Shown: piece after piece, positions 1 through 11,600 of the stretch
Numbering within the stretch: the stretch's first letter is position 1
How the letters are laid out: each line of letters begins with the position of its first letter
Source: Bimastos eiseni
Lineage: Eukaryota > Annelida > Clitellata > Crassiclitellata > Lumbricidae
DNA length: 64,000 nucleotides
Reading direction: 5' to 3'
Assembly: GCA_959347315.1 (NCBI GenBank)
Contig: OY365810.1
Span: 27,777,106 to 27,841,105, forward strand
The notes under the pieces: model-generated
The model's database searches: none
The model's input: the letters and a program-made list of their open reading frames with translations, nothing else
What the model was told of the DNA's origin: nothing
Translations under genes and position numbers: made by a program

Positions 1-258
1 GGTACCGCCCCCCAGTTTTGAAGCTGGGGGCAAAGCCCCCCCCCCCCAGTTTTAGTGCTCAGTGCCCCCCATGTGCTTCCCAAATCGGTTCTTTTTTATG
101 TTTATCCAATGGATTTTTAAGAATACCTTTGTTAAAATAATTTGTGCCCCCCCCCATTTTTCAAATTTCTGTAGGGGCAAAATTCAAAAACATGGGAGGG
201 CAAACAAAATTTTTTTAAACTATGCCCTCCCGCTTTTCGAAGCCTTGTTACACCTCTG
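1..258. mobile_element. Right end of a hAT-like non-autonomous element (left end outside window)
   Basis: The segment has C-rich and G-rich runs and a short hairpin near positions 8-29 (CCCCCAG / CTGGGGG). It ends with CACCTCTG at 251-258, whose reverse complement CAGAGGTGTAACAAGG resembles hAT termini (CAGNGGCG-like). The left terminus is not in the window, so no target-site duplication can be checked. The small ORF over this stretch has no recognisable protein content. Confidence 0.4.
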
Positions 259-266
259 GCCATATG

Positions 267-1098
267 TTGTCAATTGCATTCCTACGATTTTGTATAGGCG
301 ATGACCTTATAATTTCACACTCGCGTCTTTTGTAACTAACTGCAGTTTGACATTCACAGTCTCATACACATAATATAATATTTATTTTAAAGCATTGCAC
401 GCTTTTTCGACTTCCTCGAACCAGTGGAAGTCGTAGGACCAACCTCACCTAGGCCTATTCTTATCCGCATACCTCGTTTATAATTTTTAATTGACGTCAT
501 CGACTAACGGTGTGAAATTTGGTAACACGTCATGAATATGAAATAGTCCACCAGCATTATTGGAGATGCGGAAACTGCTTTTTTCGTATAACTTCCACGT
601 TTCTTATAAATGCTAAGTTTAGTACCAATTCAGTTTGAGCTGAGCGCCGGTTATGGAATAAGCTGGTTCATTGGGCGCAAGCAAACATTGCTTCTCTTCT
701 CACAGATAAATCTAAGAAATCTACGTCTGGATGTGTACGCCTAAACTTCAGGACGTGCTCTTCTTCTGTTGATCTTTAGGCCTTCGCATAAAAAAATGCG
801 GCATAAATACGCCTAAATGCTAACAGCTTTAAAATTTTGAGAATGTTTTAATGTTTAAGTATATTCGGCAATCGGCACATTATCTTCATATGCATTCTTT
901 CACAGCGCAGATTAACATAGGCCTAAGTTATGCCTATACCCAGAGGGTGAGGATGAAACCCTGATCGAAACAACTAAGAGTCATTTATTACACAAAATAA
1001 CAATGTAGATCCGAGCATGTGAATCTCAATCAATTGCATATATGTTGCCATTCGCTGGTGTTTTGGGTAAGTCGTATAGTTCAGCCAATTCCAGGTGC
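267..1098. other. Intergenic, nothing recognised
   Basis: AT-rich sequence with several AGGCCTA words and no ORF or RNA gene that I can support. Confidence 0.6.
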
Positions 1099-1106
1099 AA
1101 CATCAC

Positions 1107-1350
1107 CAGGGGCGGAGACTTAGGGGACAGAAGGGACGATCCACTCCGAAATTTTAGGTAGATGGGATGGAGCTGCTTATTTCCCTCAAATATTTCGTAA
1201 ATATTACAGAAATGTTAAACATTTATCCAGTGTTTTCCACCAGTCATACGTTTTTTGATGCATCCATGTTTGGGAATTTTTCTTCGACTTCCCAAACCCC
1301 TATTTATTTAGACCTGTACCCTCAAATTTAGGACCAAGTCTCCGCCTATG
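1107..1350. mobile_element. Complete non-autonomous hAT-like element (MITE, 244 bp)
   Basis: Left terminus CAGGGGCGGAGACTTAGG and right terminus, read in reverse complement, CATAGGCGGAGACTTGG form imperfect terminal inverted repeats. The 8 bases before (AACATCAC, 1099-1106) and after (AACATCGC, 1351-1358) match at 7 of 8, as expected for the 8-bp target duplication of hAT transposases. There is no transposase ORF inside, so it would need a transposase in trans. Confidence 0.75.
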
Positions 1351-1358
1351 AACATCGC

Positions 1359-2167
1359 TATGGAAGATTAAGCTACTTGTATGTAAATTCGCAACCAAAA
1401 GAAATTTAGTAGTATATAGGGCCTACTATATATGCCTACATCAGACTATTACTAAAACTATTGTAATCTTATATGCATGATATTTATTTTGCTTATAAGT
1501 AAACGGAACAAGAAATTCCAGGAACATTAAACGGCGCCATGGTGAGATGATGCCTGTAACTGGCTGTTCGTCGCCATTATTACAGGACGCGTGGTTGTAT
1601 AGACGTTTTACGAATAATGTGTCATCAGAACTGAGAACTTCCATAGCGCCGCTAATTATATACTTTAAAGAAAATCAGTGCAGGCCTATGCATGCATATG
1701 GTGTCTTCCGGCTTATGCCACTTCGCCTTGCGTTGTTGCATTTGGAGCCATCTAGACGATGATCGCTGCGGTTTTTCATGTGCTTAATTTAGTGATTTTT
1801 TTCTGTGGGTTGTCCGACCTAGGCCTATACAGGCCTATGCACGTATACATGTAGCCTACAATAATTATGTCATCCAGATAAACCCGACCTAGCTGTAGCC
1901 ACAGTAAAATTCTTTGACAACTGAAGTCAGCTGAAAACATTTTAATGAACTAATCCTTAAAATCGATTGAAGGGCCTGGCCTGACTTCATAAAAATAGGA
2001 ACTACCCCTAATAGGCCACTGCATTTGCTACTGGGCATAGGTCTAGAGACCTATTACTTTTTTAATCTGGCAAAAATAGTTGTTAGACCTAATTACCTAC
2101 GTTGCAACAAATCAGCGAGTGTATTAAAGGCCTTTGTATGTATCATTTTGCGTAAGCTTATGGGCAC
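1359..2167. other. Intergenic, nothing recognised
   Basis: No supported gene. Two opposing small ORFs around 1441-1762 overlap each other and show no conserved composition. Confidence 0.55.
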
Positions 2168-2177
2168 TGTTTGTATC

Positions 2178-2963
2178 GGTAGCAGGACATTACCCCACCC
2201 CCCGGATATTACCCTCTGCCATTACCCTCTGCCATTACTCTCTGCCATTACCCTCTGCCATTACCCTCTGCCATTACCCTCTGCCATTACCCTCTGCCAT
2301 TACCCTCTGCCATTACCCTCTGCCATTACCCTCTGCCATTACCCTCTGCCATTACCCTCTGCCATTACCCTCTGCCATTACCCTCTGCCATTACCCTCTG
2401 CCATTACCCTCTGCCATTACCCTCTGCCATTACCCTCTGCCATTACCCTCTGCCATTACCCTCTGCCATTACCCTCTGCCATTACCCTCCGTATGATATT
2501 ACCCCTCTGCCATTACCCTCTGTCATTACTCCTCTGCCTCTTTTCCATAATTAAACTATGAACACGAATTATATTACATGCGTTCTTTTAAATAAGTAGC
2601 ATTGTGTAAGAACAAAGTCAACAATTAAACTATGAACACGAATTTATTACATCATTATTAGTCATCATGTCATAAAACGAAATCAGTAACTTGAACAACA
2701 CAAATAGGTCAAACAAGTTTCTTTTGTTGACTTGTTGTGTGCAGCATTGCAGGCTATATAGGCACACAAGAAACAAATCAATAACACATACTATTCAGAG
2801 ATAAATGGGAGAGGCTAAATACAGAGGAATAATTCCTGTGGTTAATGGCAGGGGGTAATGGCAGGGGGGCAATATCCTACGGGGGGGGGGGGGTAATGTC
2901 AGGGGGTAAAGGCAGGGGGTAATGGCAGGGGGTAATATCCGGGTGGGGGTTATGTCCTAGACC
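2178..2963. mobile_element. Fold-back element A with arms of 13-bp tandem repeats
   Basis: The left arm starts GGTAGCAGGACATTACCCC and continues as about 20 copies of a 13-bp unit CCATTACCCTCTG to about 2520. The right arm (about 2838-2963) carries the same unit in inverse orientation (TAATGGCAGGGGG) and in reverse complement starts GGTCTAGGACATAACCCCC. The two arms enclose about 320 bp of AT-rich loop. The 10 bases TGTTTGTATC lie directly outside both ends (2168-2177 and 2964-2973), so the whole unit behaves as one insertion. The open frames over the left arm are a product of the repeat and are not a gene. Confidence 0.8.
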
Positions 2964-2973
2964 TGTTTGTATC

Positions 2974-5643
2974 CTATGTGGATAATTGTTGGAACTTTTT
3001 AAGGTCCTATGCCCAAACTTCTTTAGTCGGTGTTAGGCGTATGTGGTTCTGTTTGGTTCTGTATGGTAGTTCTGTAAAGCAGTTTTACCGCTGGATGGCC
3101 CTGTCAGCGGGAGAATATCCCTTAGGGCCTTCCCTTGTAATTACCATTATTCGATGATTATTAATTTCCTATTTTATATGTTTAGGCCTATTATGTTACA
3201 AGTCATTGAGTCAATTGATCTGGTTTGGTTACAATAAAATTATCGTTATCGTTATCGTTACCGATGCTTTCGGTTATAATAGGAAATCATGACTTTAATT
3301 TTAATGCACTGCAAAATGAAACTATACAATGCTAAACTGATTCGCTCTGTGTGTTTGCTTCATCGGCCGATCGAAGTCCTGAGATGGTTCCAGAATTGCT
3401 TGTAATTTATAGGCGGTCTCTGTCTCTTATATAGTCTCTGCGTCTGTGTAGGCCTAACTAATAATTAACCTCGACGAGTTCAGACCCAGGAAAAGAAGGA
3501 AAAGAAACCCACCCCCTAGTCGTTGCTCCCCTAACCTCTAAGTTTTGGCGAAGCCACTGTATAAACCACCACGCGCACCACCACCAATTTTGCAAAGAAC
3601 TCTACACAGAAATGTATTTCCAAATGAAACTGGGTTGCACGGCTATAGTTCTACTTTAAAACTTAACTATATCTCGCTTTTAATAATCATGATCTATGGC
3701 TTGCAGTTGAAGTCTAGAAAGTCACTGCAATTTCCAATGCTTATACTGCGAACACCCAAACGTCTAAACGCCTTTTGACTTATAAATTCTCAGCTTCCTT
3801 ACATGGGCCTATATAAGCTCATGTTTTCACACATCGAGGTGATTTAGGTACTTTTATTTCGAAAAAATTGTTCAAAATATGAGGTAAACAATTAGTCCAA
3901 AATACACTCCATTTGGCATCAAATGTTCAAAATTTCGCAGGCTCCAGAGCCTGCTGGGAGCTTGGAATTTTTGCCCCCCCTCCCCCACTGATCCTGACCA
4001 CCGCTCACACGTTTCAATGGGTGTCACGCCGTTAAGGGGTGAGTAGCCTATCATTGCCTCAGGCTATCCGCATGTTTATCATTCCTCGTACTTCTCACTA
4101 AAAACTGGGCGCGAAGGGCTGAACGTCTGACTATAGATTCGCGGTATTTATCACGTATACGTTAATAACAGACGTTATAATACTCATATTAAGATCAGTT
4201 ACTCGGCTGCATATAGTTATTAGCTGTTTTCGTTGAAATGAAAACAGTCTCAGCCTCCACTGACTCTCTGGAAACCGGACTCATGCCTCCGACTTAACGC
4301 TGACGAATCAGCTGGCGCTTGGGTTTCGAGTTGAACTTTTTGATTACGATCGAGCGCATTGGTGTTTACTACCTACCCAGCGCACAGATGTCGCAACACT
4401 TCAATTTGTACGCCGAATGCACAATTATTTTCATGGCAATAGTCTGATTATTGATATATTGGTCGCCATGTTTGAAGTGCAACGTTATTCCGTTTCCGGA
4501 AGCATATTTGCGTATTTTTTGCGCATATTGAAAGAAAAAGCGAATTATATCAAAGTTTAAATAGCATCTCATTGCTGGATTTTGATGCATATGATAAAGG
4601 TTATAAGTAGCCTGGAGACTTAAATATTAGGCCAGTGGTATCTAAGTCTATCGTGTAGGATATTTCCGTTGTAATGTAACGTATCAGCTCATTTACTCAT
4701 TTTCAGAGAACAGCTGTTGCATAATAATAAAAGTCGGCTTATGCACAAAGTGCAGCAAGCCAGTCTTTGTTGCAGAAGATCCTAGCGATACTGGTTGGAT
4801 TTTTCGAGATTTAGGCCCAACCCAGAGAAAATGTGTGACACTACTTATGGCTTACATCTGCATGTGATGACGTGAAATATTTATTGATTGGGGTTAAGGA
4901 GACAATTAGTAGTATGAATGCGGGCAACAGCTTTCATTTTGAGCAAGCACATCATACATGATATGAATTCTTAAGCTGTAATGACGTGTACGTATTGTAC
5001 CAATAACTTATTGGCTCAGGTCTGTATCAAGAGTATTTCATTTCAGTTTTGGAGGGTTTTTAATTATGACTACAGTTTTCCATGTAAAGTCACATTGAGG
5101 AATATATTTTCCACTGAGTTATATGATGGTGGTTGGTGCTGTATAACTGAGACAAATCAGATTTGGTTAATTATAGCCATGGTCAAGTTTTTATATAGCT
5201 CCAGTTTAAGTCAGATGTGCTCCCGACTCGGGGCAGTGTCTCACTAATGAAGAGGGCAATGTTCAGGTGCTTATAAAAAAACTCGCATGTTGAGACCAAT
5301 CAAACGCCTATACATAAACTATTCGTTTTAGAATTTGGACAGATGATGGCCTAGTGAAATACCATGTCACCTGATGTCTACTATGCTTCTGAGGACTTAG
5401 TATTGTTGTATGTTGCCTGGCCTTTATTGTATAATATAATTTTTGTTAGTTATATTCGTATAATTTGGATTTATGACCAGTTCTTCCAGACCTGTTGCTA
5501 CTATTTTTATTTATTATATTTTATTTATTATATTTTAATTGCATTTGTTATGCATGCAAGGTTATTCTTATTGTTGTAGGCAACTTTTAACCTGAAGCAA
5601 AATACCCTGATAATAGTTAAATATCTAATTTTTATCTCTATAG
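2974..5643. other. Intergenic and probable upstream region of the NKTR-like gene
   Basis: No coding gene is supported. A short (GTTATC)n run at about 3239-3262 follows an AATAAA word and looks like the tail of a non-LTR retrotransposon. A splice acceptor (CTATAG, ending 5643) lies 10 bases upstream of the NKTR-like ATG, so a non-coding first exon and the promoter probably lie somewhere here; I cannot place them. Confidence 0.5.
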
Positions 5644-5653
5644 ATTTAAAATC

Positions 5654-8600
5654 ATGTCAGACAGAAATCGCCGAATCCATTGTTTTGTTGATGTTGAAAT
5701 TGGCGGAAATTCAGGTACGTAATTACTCTCTGTGTACATCATGTCTACTGTTTGCAAAAAAGTTGAATGGACAATTCATTACTTTGATATATACAATGAT
5801 TATTATGAGAGTGTTTGCTCTATATGTTGGCATCACACGTGGCAGCTGAAGCGAGTTCATCGAGTGCTTGCTCACCTGATAGGGGCATCTTCAGGACTGC
5901 CTGCATATCCGCCTATATGCAGGGTGTTTGACATTGGTTACCCCTCTCCAACACATTGCATGTTGGATTACTTTCCTGATCTAGCACTGCCTGTGTGGTG
6001 TTGCACCTATTTACCTTCAGGAGCTGTGCAGTCCTGAGCTGCTAGTAGAGGTGCTGGCAGGATGCTGTGCTCTGCCTCACAGGTTGTGCTTCTTGTCCCT
6101 TTCTCTCGGACCTCTATTATGCAGTATATTGCTTTTGCGGTTGTCGACCCGACTGCTTGAAATGGCCTCCCATTGGATCATAGGCTCTTACCCATTAACC
6201 CTATTATGTCTCTGTCCCATTTCAATTCTACCCTTAAATCTGTCCTCTTTATAGATAGATAGGGCCACATCATCTTGTAGCTATCTACTTACATTGTAAT
6301 GGAACACTCCCGTACGTCTTTGATTTACCGTCAATACATGCAAGCCTAAGTTTACCTGGTGTGATGTTCCTGTATTGGAGGCTGTTGTTGAGTCAAAATA
6401 AGAGGCTTATTCATTCATTTGATCTATCTTTTTGCCTGTCAGGAATGTTAATGTTATGGGAAAACGTTTTTTGCAAACACCAGTAATAATACTTCATTAC
6501 AATTGTAAATATTGGCAATGATGCTTTTAATGTATTGATATATACGAATACTTTAACCAATATTTTAGAGTAATAAATTAAACCTGTACTTTCCGCAAAA
6601 TACAGGCACACTTAATTGTCAACAAGAAGTAATAATCTAAATAACATTTTTTTTAATCTTATAATTATTACACCAGGCTACATATCTTCAGATCTAATTA
6701 AATGCTTTTGTGCTGACATTAAGAGAATTCCGTAAAGCATAAAAGTTTGAGTGCAGCTTTTGCTTAGTTCGAGCAAGTAGAGCTTGGGTTAATGATCCAG
6801 AGAACTGCGTTGGTTATAATGTTTAGCAACTGTGTCTTTGTCAGAGTAATTGTTGAGGCAGCTGGAAAACTCACCAAGTCCTTCCCTTGTAAACTGTCTG
6901 GCCCACAGTGATTGATGCCTTGCTGACTATTGAATTATTGCTGAAACTTTAATGGTCTCATGAGGTTGTTTTCAGAAATTAGTAACTCGAGCTTTGAATT
7001 GCTGTTTTCTGTTAATATTTCCTTTTGTTCCTGTAATATAATAATTGGTGAAAATATTCTGAAGTGCATGTTTCAAGATCTCTAAGTATTGTAACTTTAA
7101 TGACAGCATTCAAGTTACAACAATTATAGTTTCCACTACATAAACGTAACGTGTGCAAAATTACTTCAATTACTTGTTTACCTTTCCAGTTGACAAATTG
7201 AGATCTCTGCATGTTATTTGCTAAAAAAAAGAACATGCTTGTAATTTTTATGGTTATCTGTTTTGTAGCTGGAAGAATTGTTCTGGAACTTTTCTCCGAT
7301 GTTTGTCCAAGAACCTGTTGCAATTTTGTGAAACTGTGCAATGGTATGTTTCAGTCTTCATTTGTACTGTCAAAATCACTTGCTCATTGGTTAAAAATTA
7401 TAATTCTGAGTACATAACTCTATGTTATGTACATGCATACATATATATATTATGTAAAATGTATGCATTTGTATTAAAATAACAGTAGAAAACATTTATA
7501 TATATCTTGTTTATGCACTAATAGTGGCAGAGAAGTCCAGGTTAAATATTGAAGAGATATTGTGGTTGCTGAGTCTGCCCTCTTTGGATCACTGGAAAAC
7601 TAACCTAAACTGAAAATCTTTTATAAAATTTTCAATTCAACCATTGCTGAGACATCCGTTGCAAATGAAAGCAAGTTTTCTACTGGTGTTGGCCTAATTG
7701 TCAATGATGAGCATATTGTTGACAGGGCAAATATTTTTACATACAATATGCTGTTGTTGTGTTTGTGTTTATGCCTTTGCATTTGTGTTTGTCCACTGTA
7801 GCAGTCGTTTTACAGGATATCTTAACTGTGTGGTGAGTGCTAGTAGGTATTAACGAATGACTGACTGTACTCGTCAATAATTGTAACATGCTGATGTCTC
7901 ACAGTTGGAGAATCTATCAAGCGAATATATGGCTTGAATAATCTCGGTTGAATATAATTGCGTGTGCTCTAGTGTAGACTGTGTGGTATAGCCATTCTAT
8001 TGTGTGATGTATATACATTTGCCAGTTGATACCCTATAGTTTGCATTCTTAACCTGGTACTTGCAAAAGACATTTTCACAATTAATGGATAGGTAGATAG
8101 CGATCAAAGTCGATGTCAACAGTTGTCCTATAATCTCAATAATCTGCATACTTTATGATGATTTAACGTGATGATTCTCATCATAACAGTTAAAATTTTG
8201 ATTTGTTGTAGGATTGAAAGTTGAAGATGAGCTGGTTTGTTTCAAGGGAAAACCATTCAGTGCTCTTGATTGTGCTGTGACAATTGATTGCACCTGCTCA
8301 TCTGATGGTAGGATATTGTTGCATATATTAGCACCATTGTAGCGGCGTGTCTGTGTTAGGGCGCTATAGAAATCGTCCGTTTAGTGACTGATGACCTGTG
8401 CTAGAATTGTCTAGCTCATTTTCTGGCCCAAATCAGATGTTTATTGGGGGCTTTGATCCATTTAACTACTTAAGAGTAAAAACAATGCATTTAATCGAGC
8501 ATTGAGGAGAAACTGTTAGTTATATTAAATTTTTGTAGAATGAATATTGAGCAAACTTATGTCACTAAGGTCATGAGTTGACTACTAATGGAGTCATGAG

Positions 8601-11600
8601 TTGACTACTAATGGAGTCATGAATTGACTACTAATGGAGTCACGAATTGACTACTAATGGAGTCATGAGTTGACTACTAATGGAGTCATGAGTTGACTAC
8701 TAATGGAGTCATGAATTGACTACTAATGGAGTCATGAGTTGACTACTAATGGACACATCAGTTGACTCAACTAACTGAATAGATATCTTCATAGGACTAG
8801 CTCTCACATCTGAGATAACTTGGACCCAGATGTTGTTACTCAAATCAATGGATCGGTTGTGAACATTTGACTGTATTTGATGGTGCTTACTACTAACATT
8901 TGTGATGCAAGCCTTGGTTTACAGGCTTATAATGTTACACAGATATAAATTTAGTTGATGACGTTTCTATTCTGTTAATTAAAATTGAACTTTTGCCTAA
9001 CTTACAGCTGTACGTGATGCGCTGAAAAACAGGATTTACCCAGGTATGTGTCAGTCTCAAAGTCAAATGTTCTTATTGTGTTGATCAGTTCTCTGACAAT
9101 GTTAAATCATGTTAATGATTTGATCAATCGAAAAGCTATTTTGCTTAAATACTGGTCAGCTACAGATTGATGTAATTGTTTTGCATACTGTGTTGATCGG
9201 CACAGTATGCACTAAATATGATCGAAAAAGATGCTTAAATTAATTTTTGCACTTTATACTGGTTGCTGCTTGTACCAATAATCTTTATTAAATTTCAGTG
9301 CACAAGATTAAAAAATACGTTCTAGTTACATTGTATTTTTGTGTCATTGTTTCAAGTCATTCACTAATACTGATACATAATTTAGCAAATCGTGTTGATG
9401 TAGTCGTATTGTTTCTGTAGATGAGGTTTCTGTTCTAAAGCATTTTAAAGAACTTTTGTTAACAACTGCCAATCGAGGCAGTGAAGCGAATGGACTGCAG
9501 TGGATGATGTAAGACGTTTCAACTTATCACACACTAGCAATGTCTTTCTACAGATTTTGTGCTTTGCAATGGGGATGGGGCTCGTTTGCCGAGTTCTTCT
9601 AAATATGCACCTTCATTTTTAGAAGTGCATTAAACTTTCTTTCACTATTATTGTGGCTCTGATCTTATAATATTACTTTATTTAAATCAAATTATGCTTT
9701 ATGGCAGGTCACCTTCAGTTTATTTGTGCAAATTCTTCAATGGAAAGTGCCATAAAGTCTTGAGGCTGATCTTAGGAATTAAGGATTACAAATTTATGAT
9801 TCCTCAGAATTATAAGCTTGTTGGATACCAGTTATGGGTAATGTGCTATTCATGTTGTTCTTTCTTAGCTTTGTGAATCTCTCTTTCATCGCATTTTTTG
9901 TGGCTCTGGCATTTTGTGTGAACTTTGGTGTTTTATTTGAGTCTTATTTTATTGCTTGAAAATGGTGAATTTATGAATCTGAAGTTATGTGCAACTTTTT
10001 CAAACCAAATTGAGCGCCAGTGACTCTGTGACTTTCCTCATTTGTTTCAAACTTTTACTAACTTGAAAAGTCTTCATTAATCTGTTGAGGAATGTTATTT
10101 TTTGCTAGAAAAGCGTCCAGGATTAATTGTGGTTAGATCTATCTCATGTGATGTCCTACTTACACTAGTGATTATATATTCTGTATGGAGAGATATGGCA
10201 AGAATATGTAAGACTTGTTGTATTTGAGCAAAAAGCGATTGTATGTGCTGTCTATTGTGATCGACCACTACAGTCATTTGATATAGAACCTTGAATCACT
10301 TACTCAGGCATTTACAGTTCCTTCAACTGACACTTGGAGGTCTACTGCATTGTCCTGTATACATCTGTGTTTTATGTTCACTATTATTATACATGTATTT
10401 ACTGCTCCCAGTGAGACTTTGTTTTCTTGGTGTATACTATGTGCCATTTGACACTTCTCTACCAACTGCAACAGCGCTCCCTTTAATGGTCATATGATAT
10501 TTTGTCCTACCCACCAATCTGGTATTTGGTCGACTTTCAACGTGAAACTCTCTTGATTTCTTTCTTAAGTTTTCTGTCTTAAGTTGTGTGATCCATTGAG
10601 TATTTTCTGGTAAGTGGCTCAGTTGGAAAAAGCTCTTATTGTTCTAGTAGATGTTGCACGTAGCATGTAATATTTTGTTTCCGATCACCATCTTTTGTGT
10701 GAGCTGTCCTTTGTTCTATGTGAATTACTCTGCTCCCAATTGGGATGTGGCCTGATTCAGTGAGACAGACACAACAGTTAGATCATGCAGTCTGATGTAA
10801 GGCCCCTCTGAAAATGCGCAGCTCATGCACTCCCCCTCCTCCCCGGGTGATGTGGACGTGTGATATGACATATTGTATGTACTTAAGACGAAACTGTCTG
10901 GTTTACACTTTCAGGGCTCATCTTTGTTTTGTGGTAAGTTATGTTGTCAGACAATAAATCAAATGTATTGCATCTTATGTACCATCTGGGTAAATTTTCC
11001 TTTGTCTTACGGGCTATTAGACTTTGAGAGTTTCATTTTTAGCCCCATATAGGGGCATGTAAGTCTAAAATTGCCTTTACAATCTTGAGTAGTGATGATG
11101 TAGTGATGATCATACTGAATTTCTATTATATTTGATAAATTATTGATTTAAAAATATTCTTATGAGGCATATTAGATGTCCTGTTTATGTGCAAGTAGTA
11201 AAGTCATATTTATCTATAAATTATTAATGTTGATTCAGGTGTTCAAAGGAAGTCAGGCATTTAATGCTGCAGCATTCTACTCTACAGAATATTAACAGAG
11301 ATTATGCTTTGTTCAGATGAATTTTGTAGCTGGGCAAATGCCAAACATTGAAGAAAACTTACTAAATTTATGTGTTAGGTTTGTGACCTGTTATTAGTGA
11401 CATTGCATGACCTGTTTGTGTCAAAGGAAGGTTTTTCAACTTCACAGCCACTACATTTAGTGACACTGTCTTACTAAATAACTGCAAACTAAAATGGAGT
11501 TATGATAACCAGAGCAATGTTAGTATTTATGGCAATAATTGCGGTATTAGCGTGATGATAATTAAAAGAACACTGGTTATGATACTATTTTGACAAAATC

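Noticed and set aside
2025..2561. Long ORFs with repeated CHYPLPLPSAIT-type peptides
   Set aside because: They lie in the left arm of fold-back element A. A 13-bp unit without stops opens several frames at once, and there is no gene context.
8574..8755. CRISPR-like array
   Set aside because: Units are contiguous without spacers and lie in a eukaryotic intron.
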